Part shown: positions 1 to 5,295 of the stretch, piece by piece
How the letters are laid out: each line of letters begins with the position of its first letter
Position numbering within the stretch: position 1 is the stretch's first letter
Assembly (NCBI GenBank): GCA_015487835.1
Contig: WFOY01000260.1
Location: 1-5,295 of the forward strand
Direction: 5' to 3'
Source of the DNA: Aquificaceae bacterium
Lineage (GTDB): Bacteria > Aquificota > Aquificia > Aquificales > Aquificaceae
Length of the DNA: 5,295 bases
Notes under the pieces: generated by a model
What the model was told of the DNA's origin: nothing
The model's input: the letters and a program-made list of their open reading frames with translations, nothing else
Databases searched by the model: none
Translations under genes and position numbers: made by a program

Positions 1-2
1 TC

Positions 3-401
3 GAGGAGATAAAGGTGAGCGCTGAGGGGGCGATAGCCCAGCTCGAGGACAAGCTCTCGACCAACGTGGCTGTGTGGGAGAGGCTCGGTGAGCTCTTCCC
101 CGCCTTCGGGATGATAGGCACCCTTATAGGTCTGATCCAGATGCTCAGGAACCTGAACGACCCCTCCGCCCTTGGACCGGGTATGGCGGTGGCCTTGATA
201 ACGACTCTCTACGGAGCTATACTCGCCAACGCCTTCGCGATCCCGGTAGCCAGCAAGCTCAAGAAGATAAAGGATACTGAGATCCTCTACAGGAACATAT
301 ACCTACTCGCCATAGAGGCAATCCAGAAGGGGGTGAACCCGAACATCCTGAGGCAGGAGCTGTCGATCATGCTTGGCCTTGAGGTGACCGAGGAGGTGTG
401 A
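3..401 (+). CDS. motA: Flagellar motor stator protein MotA (PomA-like), 3' part
   Basis: MotA is the inner-membrane stator subunit that surrounds MotB, forms the ion channel and pushes on rotor protein FliG. Only the C-terminal part is present. The frame stays open to the left edge (Glu-Glu-Ile-Lys precede the GTG at 15), so that GTG is an internal Val codon and the true start is outside the window. Counting Val15 as residue 1, the end of the cytoplasmic loop (about 1-25) leads into TM3 with the PAFGMIGTLIGL motif (29-40) and TM4 with ALITTLYGAILAN (60-72). A basic cytoplasmic tail follows. Pro29 and Pro77 match the two conserved prolines of the family (Pro173 and Pro222 in E. coli MotA). Thr36 and Thr63/Thr64 match threonines typical of sodium-type PomA. 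The TGA stop shares one base with the ATG of the first motB, which suggests translational coupling. The family assignment is very secure. Confidence 0.96.
   Translation, partial: EEIKVSAEGAIAQLEDKLSTNVAVWERLGELFPAFGMIGTLIGLIQMLRNLNDPSALGPGMAVALITTLYGAILANAFAIPVASKLKKIKDTEILYRNIYLLAIEAIQKGVNPNILRQELSIMLGLEVTEEV
391..396 (+). promoter_or_regulatory. Ribosome binding site of the first motB
   Basis: An exact AGGAGG lies within the last codons of motA. It is four bases from the ATG at 401 but only one base from the in-frame GTG at 398. The spacing favours ATG 401 as the start of the first motB. Confidence 0.75.
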
Positions 402-1099
402 TGCCGAAGAAGGAGGAGTGCAAAAAAGCTCCTGCGTGGCTTACATCCTTTGGAGATCTGATGTCCTTACTTCTTACCTTCTTCATCCTCCTCTACTCGA
501 TGAGCATAATCTCCCTTGAGAAGTTCTACCAGGTTCTCAAGGGGCTGATAGAGGCCTTTGGGGGCAGGCAGGTCGTCTTCTCGGACGATGGATCCTTCAA
601 GGCTTCCAGGATACCTATCCAGATGGAGAACATGCATTTCAGGGTAAAGAAGTTCGCAGACCTAAAGAGGGAGATCCTGAAGATAAAGGAGTCCCTCCTC
701 GATATGGGTATCCAGGCCGATTATCTCGTAACCGGCACCTGCATGAAGCTCAGACTCAACACGGACAGGATCTTCCCCCTAGGAAGTGAGAGGCCTTACC
801 CGGAGGCAGTCAGGATACTCAGGGAGATGTGCGAGACACTAAAGCCCTTCTCTCTGCCTATAACCTTCGAGGGTTACACCGACGACCTTCCCATATCCAC
901 ACCCAAGTTCCCCTCCAACTGGGAGCTTTCGGCGGCGAGGGCTGTATCGGTCCTCAGGATCTTTGAGGACTGCGGCTATCCGGTCGATCTGCTATCGGCG
1001 GTGGGTTACGGAGAGTACCGCCCCATAGCTCCCAACGACACGCCCCAAAACAGGGCCAAGAACAGGAGGATAGACCTGTGCATAAAGCTGAACCCATGA
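401..1099 (+). CDS. motB: Flagellar motor stator protein MotB, first copy (MotB1)
   Basis: MotB carries the ion-binding Asp of the stator and anchors it to peptidoglycan. The product is 232 residues, a normal MotB/PomB length. A short basic N-terminus (1-12) leads to one membrane helix (about 14-34) with the family motif around Asp19 (F-G-D-L-M-S), the predicted ion-carrying Asp. Residues about 36-54 resemble the plug helix, and a linker runs to about 108. The OmpA-like periplasmic domain (about 110-230) has the expected motifs: EGYTDD (157-162), FPSNWELSAARA (170-181), GYGE (202-205) and NRRID (221-225). Asp161 and Arg180 match the diaminopimelate-binding pair of OmpA-type domains. Four Cys (114, 144, 191, 227) sit in the periplasmic part, which is unusual. 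ATG 401 is preferred over GTG 398 on Shine-Dalgarno spacing and overlaps the motA stop by one base. The assignment is very secure. Confidence 0.96.
   Translation: MPKKEECKKAPAWLTSFGDLMSLLLTFFILLYSMSIISLEKFYQVLKGLIEAFGGRQVVFSDDGSFKASRIPIQMENMHFRVKKFADLKREILKIKESLLDMGIQADYLVTGTCMKLRLNTDRIFPLGSERPYPEAVRILREMCETLKPFSLPITFEGYTDDLPISTPKFPSNWELSAARAVSVLRIFEDCGYPVDLLSAVGYGEYRPIAPNDTPQNRAKNRRIDLCIKLNP
1064..1069 (+). promoter_or_regulatory. Possible ribosome binding site for an alternative start of the second motB
   Basis: AGGAGG sits eight bases before an in-frame GTG at 1078, which would add six residues to MotB2. The same six bases are the Arg-Arg codons of the conserved NRRID motif of MotB1, and AGG is the preferred Arg codon here. 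The match may therefore come from protein sequence alone. It is 26 bases from the ATG at 1096, too far to serve that start directly. Confidence 0.35.
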
Positions 1100-1767
1100 A
1101 GAGGAAGAAAGACGAGTGCAAGAAGGCTCCCGCCTGGCTCACATCCTTCAGCGACCTCATGTCACTACTTCTTACGTTCTTCATCCTGATCTACGCGATG
1201 AGCAGCCTGGACGTGGCCCAGCTTGAGAAGTTCATCTCTTACTTCCAGCCTGAGAGGAAGTTTTACATAAGGAAAACGTCCATAGTTCCGCCCATAAACC
1301 CACCTCCTAAGGAGGTCGCCCTGAAGATAAAGAGGAGGATCCAGAAGGTCCTTCCCCCCTGGGCCTTCCAGATAGTCGTCACCTCCGACTTCGTGAAGCT
1401 AAGACTCTTCGACAAGGTGTTCTTTGAGAACGGTTCCTACAGGCTCACACCCAAGGCTCAGGAGACACTGAGGGAGGTTGCGGACATACTCAAAAAGCTC
1501 CCCGAGAACACCCAGATCAGGGTGGAGGGTCACGTGAGTAAGGTCGTCGAGATAAGGGACCCCTACATAAGGGACAGGTGGGAACTCTCCCTCAGGCGTG
1601 CCACCGAGGTGGTTAGGTTCCTCCAGAGCCTCGGTGTCGACCCCAGCAGGATGGCCGCCGCTGGCTTCGGTGATACAAGACCCCTATACACCTGGAGGCA
1701 GCCCATACTCATGGAGAGGAACAACAGGGTCGAGATCTTCATAAGCCTCAGCAGGCCAAAAGAGTAA
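1096..1767 (+). CDS. motB: Flagellar motor stator protein MotB, second copy (MotB2), with divergent peptidoglycan-binding motifs
   Basis: This second MotB (223 residues from ATG 1096) probably pairs with the same MotA. Residues 7-36 match MotB1 residues 6-35 at 27 of 30 positions, including the predicted ion-carrying Asp20 (F-S-D-L-M-S) and the membrane helix to about 35. Beyond the plug-like segment the proteins diverge; the linker here is proline-rich (65-71). The OmpA-like domain starts near 100 and is recognisable from [13 protein letters not shown] (109-121), RWELSLRRA (161-169), GFGD (190-193) and NNRVEI (209-214). The usual Thr-Asp after EGH is Val147-Ser148, and the usual Asn before WELS is Arg161. 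Arg168 is kept. The domain has no Cys. ATG 1096 overlaps the MotB1 stop as ATGA and aligns best with the MotB1 N-terminus; GTG 1078 is a real alternative. Two adjacent TAA stops end the gene. Confidence 0.93.
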   Translation: MKRKKDECKKAPAWLTSFSDLMSLLLTFFILIYAMSSLDVAQLEKFISYFQPERKFYIRKTSIVPPINPPPKEVALKIKRRIQKVLPPWAFQIVVTSDFVKLRLFDKVFFENGSYRLTPKAQETLREVADILKKLPENTQIRVEGHVSKVVEIRDPYIRDRWELSLRRATEVVRFLQSLGVDPSRMAAAGFGDTRPLYTWRQPILMERNNRVEIFISLSRPKE

Positions 1768-1780
1768 TAAAATTTCCTCT

Positions 1781-2515
1781 ATGAGGCTCGGTGTGAACAT
1801 AGATCACGTTGCCACGGTCCGCCAGGCGAGGAGGACCTTCGAGCCTTCCCCTGTGTTCGCGGCTCTTATAGCCCAGCAGGCAGGAGCAGACCAGATAACC
1901 CTGCATCTGAGGGAGGACAGAAGACACATCCAGGACAGGGACTTAGAGCTCATAAGAGAGCTCGTTAAGATCCCCGTGAACCTGGAGATGGCCCCTACGG
2001 AGGAGATGAGGTCCATAGCCCTGAGGGTGAGGCCGGACAGGGTAACCCTGGTCCCCGAGAGGAGAGAGGAGATAACTACGGAGGGTGGGTTGGATGTGGT
2101 CTCCCTTAAAGACAGGCTGAAGGAGTTTGTAAAGCCCTTAAAGGAGGCGAGCATAGAGATCTCCCTGTTCGTGGATCCTGTTGAGGACCAGATAAAGGCA
2201 AGTGCGGAGGTAGGGGCGGACGCCGTGGAGATCCACACGGGCACGTACGCTAACCTTTGGAACGATCACAGGTTCCAGGAGGCCGAGGAGGAGTTGAGGA
2301 ATATAGAGAAAGCAGGAAGACTGGCGAGAGACCTTGGTCTCAGGGTCTATGCGGGACACGGGCTCACCTACCACAACGTTAAGGGCATCCTGAAGCTGAG
2401 CCATATAATAGAGGAGCTGAACATAGGGCACTCTATAGTTGCGAACGCAGTCATCTTCGGTTTTGAGAGAGCGGTCAGGGAGATGCTGGCCCTAATCAAA
2501 GGAGGGAGGACATGA
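1781..2515 (+). CDS. pdxJ: Pyridoxine 5'-phosphate synthase PdxJ
   Basis: PdxJ condenses 1-deoxy-D-xylulose 5-phosphate with 3-amino-2-oxopropyl phosphate (the PdxA product) to give pyridoxine 5'-phosphate, the ring-closing step of the DXP-dependent vitamin B6 pathway, in the cytoplasm. The 244-residue product is full length and a TIM barrel by family. The N-terminus has the signature [14 protein letters not shown] (4-17). His42 in [10 protein letters not shown], Glu69 in VNLEMAP and His193 in YAGHGLTY match the catalytic residues known in E. coli PdxJ (His45, Glu72, His193). The phosphate-binding region near the C-terminus reads [14 protein letters not shown] (214-227). The gene starts 13 bases after motB2 with no evident Shine-Dalgarno sequence, and its stop overlaps the galU start. 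No pdxA or other B6 gene is in the window. The assignment is very secure. Confidence 0.97.
   Translation: MRLGVNIDHVATVRQARRTFEPSPVFAALIAQQAGADQITLHLREDRRHIQDRDLELIRELVKIPVNLEMAPTEEMRSIALRVRPDRVTLVPERREEITTEGGLDVVSLKDRLKEFVKPLKEASIEISLFVDPVEDQIKASAEVGADAVEIHTGTYANLWNDHRFQEAEEELRNIEKAGRLARDLGLRVYAGHGLTYHNVKGILKLSHIIEELNIGHSIVANAVIFGFERAVREMLALIKGGRT
2501..2510 (+). promoter_or_regulatory. Ribosome binding site of galU
   Basis: GGAGGGAGGA lies one base before the ATG at 2512 and offers two overlapping GGAGG registers, six and two bases from the start. It is embedded in the last pdxJ codons (Gly-Gly-Arg), so galU translation probably follows that of pdxJ. Confidence 0.7.
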
Positions 2516-3399
2516 TAAGGAAGGCAGTTCTTCCCGTAGCAGGTTGGGGAACCAGGTTCCTACCAGCCACCAAGGCCATGCCTAAGGAGATGTTCCCTAT
2601 AATAGACAAGCCCGTTATCCAGTTCATAGTGGAGGAGCTTCTGGAGGCGGGTGTGGAGAACATAATCTTCGTGACTGGTAGGCACAAGAGACCTATAGAG
2701 CACCACTTCGACATAAACACGGACCTGGAGAAGCATCTGGAGGAGGTGGGTAAGAAGGAGGTCCTTGAGAACATAAGGGAGATAAGCCACATGATAAACC
2801 CCATATATCTGAGGCAGAAGGAGCAGCTGGGTTTAGGCCACGCGGTTCTTACGGCGGAACCTGCCGTTGGTAACGAACCCTTCCTTGTGTCCTTGGGGGA
2901 CATAATCCTTGAGAAGGGCAAGGAGGTCATAGAGGGTATGATGGAGGCCCACTACAGGTTCGGAAAGAGCGTGATAGCCCTCCACGAGGTCGATGAGAGG
3001 GAGGTGAACAAGTACGGCATAGCCAGGGTCAAGGAGATCGAGGAGGGCGTTTACATAGTCGAGGACCTGGTAGAAAAACCCTCACCCGAAGAGGCCCCCT
3101 CTAACCTGGCCATAGTGGGAAGGTACGTCTTCACGCCGAGGATATTCGACAAACTCAAAGAGACAAAGCCCGACAAGGGAGGGGAGATCCAGCTCACCGA
3201 CGCCATGAGGCTCCTCCTTGAGGAGGAGGTAATATACGCCTACAGGGTGGACGGAAGGGTTTACGACACGGGCAACCCCGTGGACTACCTGAAGACGGTC
3301 TTCGAGTTCGCCCTCAGGAGGGAGGACGTCCGTGAAGAACTCCTGACTTACATCCAGGAGATCCTCAGTAAACAAACCCAATTGATAGATAAACCCTGA
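2512..3399 (+). CDS. galU: UTP--glucose-1-phosphate uridylyltransferase GalU
   Basis: GalU makes UDP-glucose and pyrophosphate from UTP and glucose 1-phosphate in the cytoplasm; UDP-glucose supplies sugars for lipopolysaccharide and other glycans. The 295-residue product has the usual family length. The nucleotide-binding signature [17 protein letters not shown] (11-27) is at the N-terminus, with Trp12 where many members have Leu. LGD (128-130) supplies Asp130, the probable magnesium ligand. Also conserved are KYGIARV (167-173), VEKP (187-190, Lys189) and GGEIQLTDA (223-231). The last 14 or so residues (from about 282) form a polar tail without family motifs. The start overlaps the pdxJ stop as ATGA behind a strong ribosome binding site. 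The 3' end overlaps the convergent Omp85 gene by 35 bases. Related glucose-1-phosphate thymidylyltransferases are a poorer fit because the extended [10 protein letters not shown] signature is typical of GalU. Confidence 0.95.
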   Translation: MIRKAVLPVAGWGTRFLPATKAMPKEMFPIIDKPVIQFIVEELLEAGVENIIFVTGRHKRPIEHHFDINTDLEKHLEEVGKKEVLENIREISHMINPIYLRQKEQLGLGHAVLTAEPAVGNEPFLVSLGDIILEKGKEVIEGMMEAHYRFGKSVIALHEVDEREVNKYGIARVKEIEEGVYIVEDLVEKPSPEEAPSNLAIVGRYVFTPRIFDKLKETKPDKGGEIQLTDAMRLLLEEEVIYAYRVDGRVYDTGNPVDYLKTVFEFALRREDVREELLTYIQEILSKQTQLIDKP

Positions 3400-5295
3400 A
3401 ATCAGGTGTGGGTTCGGGGATCTTGGACAGGGGGACGGCCAGGTCAAACCTTATGAACCCAACGGGCGATCTTACACCTGCCGCAGCACCCACGTCGTAC
3501 TTTAAAGTTCTCAAACTCTCCCCTAAGCTCTCCCCTACGGACCCTACGTCTGTGTAAAGGGCAAACCTAAAGGGGCCCTTAACGGAGAATATGACCTCCC
3601 CCCTTGAGAACACGAAGCTCCTACCTCCCGAAGGAGACCCTATAACCTCGAAATCGTAACCCCTCATGTTCCTAAGACCACCCAAGAAGAACCTGTCGAA
3701 TATGGGTGCTTCCTCACCGACCAGACCTCCCGACACACGGGCGTTTACCGAGATCCTGGGTGTCAGATCCCTAAGCACAAACAAGTTTCCCTCCACACCG
3801 TAGTAGTTCCTGTCCCCGGAGGCATGGATCAGCTTCAAACTCGCGTGGCTTATGTTCTTCGGGTTTATAGGGTCGTCCCTCCTCTCCCTCACAAGAAGCA
3901 GACCCACCTTCCTTACCGACACCCTTCCGGCCTCAAAACCTTCCACGTCGTTCTCTGTGGGTGAGAAGAACACGCTGATCGAGGTCCACCTGGTAGGTCT
4001 GTAACCCAGCGATATGGAGTATCCCTGGCTGGTGAGGTCGAAGCTCCTGTGAAACTCTATCCTTCTGAACAGGTTTACATCGCCAAAGTATTTTCTGGAG
4101 AAGAGGAACCTGTCCGAGAGGCCGATGTCGTAGGTTTCGTACCTCTCGCTCTTGGTTGCCGAAACCCTCCCTATTATCCCAACGCCAAAGAGGTTCCTAA
4201 GCTTCAGCGCTCCCTCGATCTTCAGCTTCTCCTCCGTGTTATAGCCCACCGAGGCCTCTATGGAACCCCTCTTCTCCTCCCTCACCTCGAGGAAGCGGTG
4301 GACCACCTTCCTCTCCCTGTCTATGAAGTGGTCCAGCCTCACACCGCTGAAGATCTCGCTCCTTACCAGGTTCCATACGCTCTCCTCCTCGGCCTCCTTA
4401 GAGAAGTACTTTTGCTTCACAACCGTGTAGTGGATCTCCCTGTACCTCGTCTTTTCGTTCCCGTAGGTGATCAGCTTCCCGTAGGTGTACCTTGGGCCGG
4501 GCTTGACCGAGTAAAGGTAGGTTAGGTACATGTTCTCCTCGTCCTCTTCCACCTTTATATCCACGGAGAACCTGCCCTCCAAGTAACCGTTGTCCCAGAA
4601 GAAGTCCTCTATCTCTCTGTTCACCGCATCCAGGATCCTGTCCTCCAGGATGGCGGGGAGGATCGTTCTGTACTTTGCGAACACCCGTCTCAGCTTTTTT
4701 GGACCTTCCACCATCCTTAAATCCTTCACAAGAACCCTTTTCCCCCTGAGCACGTCCACCCTTATCCATACCTCCTTCCTCTCCCTGTCCACCCTCTTGG
4801 ATATATCCACGCGTGCTGTCAGGAAGCCTTTTTTGTTCAGATCCTTGATGGTCTCCTCCACCTTGGCGTTTATGAGGTCCTCGTCGTAGTATTCGGGGAG
4901 GTCCATCTCACCGTCCTCAAGGACAAAGGTTCTGTACCTTACGCCTTCGTGGATCCTGTACACGATCCTGTTCTCCTCGTAAGAGTAAGAGACTCTAACA
5001 TCGAAGAACCCCTTTCTCCTGTAAAGGTTTTCTATCTTCCTCTTTAGGTTTTCCAGGAAGAGGTGGTCCACGCCTGGAGCGTCTCTGTCTATGAGATCAG
5101 ATAGTTTTTTTGTCTCTATGAACTCGTTGCCCTCGAACTCTATCAGATACCGTTTCCCCTCAACCACCTGGTAAACGGGGACCGCAAAGTGACCCCTGCC
5201 TGTAAGTGCCTTGAGAACAGCCACAGGGTGGGAGAGGAGGTTTGATACACCTCTCAGCAGGGACCTTATCTTACCTCTCAGGCCCCTGTCTCCGA
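3365..5295 (-). CDS. Omp85-family outer-membrane protein (BamA/TamA-like), missing its N-terminus
   Basis: Omp85 proteins insert beta-barrel proteins into the outer membrane. The frame is open to the right edge, so the start, signal peptide and probably more POTRA domains lie outside. Numbering from the GTG at 5224 (internal; no ribosome site before it), the order is as follows. A basic segment precedes residue 15. POTRA-like units span about 23-96, 97-160, 161-242 and 243-316, the first opening with the typical VEGKRYLIEFEGN (21-33) and LYRRKGFFDVRV (67-78). A 16-strand-type barrel runs from about 318 to 619. ERRDDPINP (447-455) and LGGLRNMRGYDF (514-525) are Omp85 barrel hallmarks, the latter holding the conserved RGY/RGF loop motif. 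The end, YLSIGFVY, fits an outer-membrane beta-signal with a terminal Tyr instead of Phe. About four POTRA units plus an unseen N-terminus favour BamA over the three-POTRA TamA, but the paralogue is not settled. Confidence 0.9.
   Translation of the reverse strand, partial: GDRGLRGKIRSLLRGVSNLLSHPVAVLKALTGRGHFAVPVYQVVEGKRYLIEFEGNEFIETKKLSDLIDRDAPGVDHLFLENLKRKIENLYRRKGFFDVRVSYSYEENRIVYRIHEGVRYRTFVLEDGEMDLPEYYDEDLINAKVEETIKDLNKKGFLTARVDISKRVDRERKEVWIRVDVLRGKRVLVKDLRMVEGPKKLRRVFAKYRTILPAILEDRILDAVNREIEDFFWDNGYLEGRFSVDIKVEEDEENMYLTYLYSVKPGPRYTYGKLITYGNEKTRYREIHYTVVKQKYFSKEAEEESVWNLVRSEIFSGVRLDHFIDRERKVVHRFLEVREEKRGSIEASVGYNTEEKLKIEGALKLRNLFGVGIIGRVSATKSERYETYDIGLSDRFLFSRKYFGDVNLFRRIEFHRSFDLTSQGYSISLGYRPTRWTSISVFFSPTENDVEGFEAGRVSVRKVGLLLVRERRDDPINPKNISHASLKLIHASGDRNYYGVEGNLFVLRDLTPRISVNARVSGGLVGEEAPIFDRFFLGGLRNMRGYDFEVIGSPSGGRSFVFSRGEVIFSVKGPFRFALYTDVGSVGESLGESLRTLKYDVGAAAGVRSPVGFIRFDLAVPLSKIPEPTPDFRVYLSIGFVY

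Noticed and set aside
15..17. GTG at 15 as the motA start
   Set aside because: The frame is open to the left edge, and a MotA starting here would lack its first two membrane helices. The gene is cut by the window instead.
1804..2244. A 146-codon - strand open frame opposite pdxJ
   Set aside because: Its protein is Ser/Thr/Leu-rich in the way expected from the complement of AGG/GAG-rich coding sequence, and pdxJ is unmistakable in the other frame.
2501..2510. GGAGGGAGGA as a short tandem repeat of interest
   Set aside because: It is simply a strong, duplicated Shine-Dalgarno sequence for galU within Gly/Arg codons.
2496..2930. A 144-codon - strand open frame opposite galU
   Set aside because: It is antisense to the most conserved part of galU and its protein has low-complexity Ser/Arg-rich composition and no family signature.
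3392..3414. Inverted repeats after galU: CCTGA/TCAGG (3395-3406) and AACCC/GGGTT (3392-3414) as a terminator
   Set aside because: The first has a two-base loop (or a four-base-pair stem), the second a five-base-pair stem with a long loop, and they exclude each other. No T-tract follows on either strand, so intrinsic termination is not supported.
4049..4525. A 158-codon + strand open frame opposite the Omp85 gene
   Set aside because: It lies wholly inside the Omp85 coding region, has no ribosome site or recognisable motif, and the Omp85 frame has strong domain evidence. It is a shadow of the biased codon use.
5222..5224. GTG at 5224 (- strand) as the Omp85 start
   Set aside because: No Shine-Dalgarno sequence precedes it (the upstream bases are C/T-rich on the coding strand), it gives no signal peptide, and the frame continues to the right edge.

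Overview
The window is a densely coded bacterial segment holding six protein genes and almost no intergenic DNA. Five genes lie head-to-tail on the + strand: the 3' part of motA, two tandem motB paralogues, pdxJ and galU. One long gene on the - strand, an Omp85-family outer-membrane protein (BamA/TamA-like), meets galU tail-to-tail. The motA gene and the Omp85 gene are both cut by the window edges.

The organism is most likely a thermophilic diderm, and I favour the phylum Aquificota. Arginine is written almost entirely as AGG/AGA and isoleucine very often as ATA, coding strands are purine-rich, and genes overlap or nearly abut. An Omp85 protein requires an outer membrane. One MotA with two MotB proteins is an arrangement known from Aquifex aeolicus. 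The taxonomic placement is inference; no rRNA or other marker gene is present.

Region 1 (1-1767) encodes the flagellar stator. motA and motB1 overlap by one base. motB1 and motB2 overlap by four bases (ATGA), or by 22 if an upstream GTG is the motB2 start. MotA and both MotB proteins look like the sodium-type (PomA/PomB) stator class. MotB1 keeps a standard OmpA-like peptidoglycan-binding domain, whereas MotB2 has lost key ligand residues of that domain.

Region 2 (1781-3399) holds pdxJ (vitamin B6 synthesis) and galU (UDP-glucose synthesis), joined by an ATGA overlap. A 13-base gap separates them from motB2, so all five genes may share one transcript. The link between motility and these metabolic genes is probably organisational.

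Region 3 (3365-5295, - strand) is the Omp85 gene: periplasmic POTRA repeats, then a C-terminal beta-barrel. Its last codons overlap the end of galU by 35 bases, and no convincing terminator lies between them. UDP-glucose made by GalU may feed envelope glycans and Omp85 proteins build the outer membrane, but nothing in the sequence ties the two functionally. I see no mobile element, CRISPR array, RNA gene or defence system. The features most worth a second look are the divergent MotB2 and the overlap that encodes the Omp85 terminal strand.
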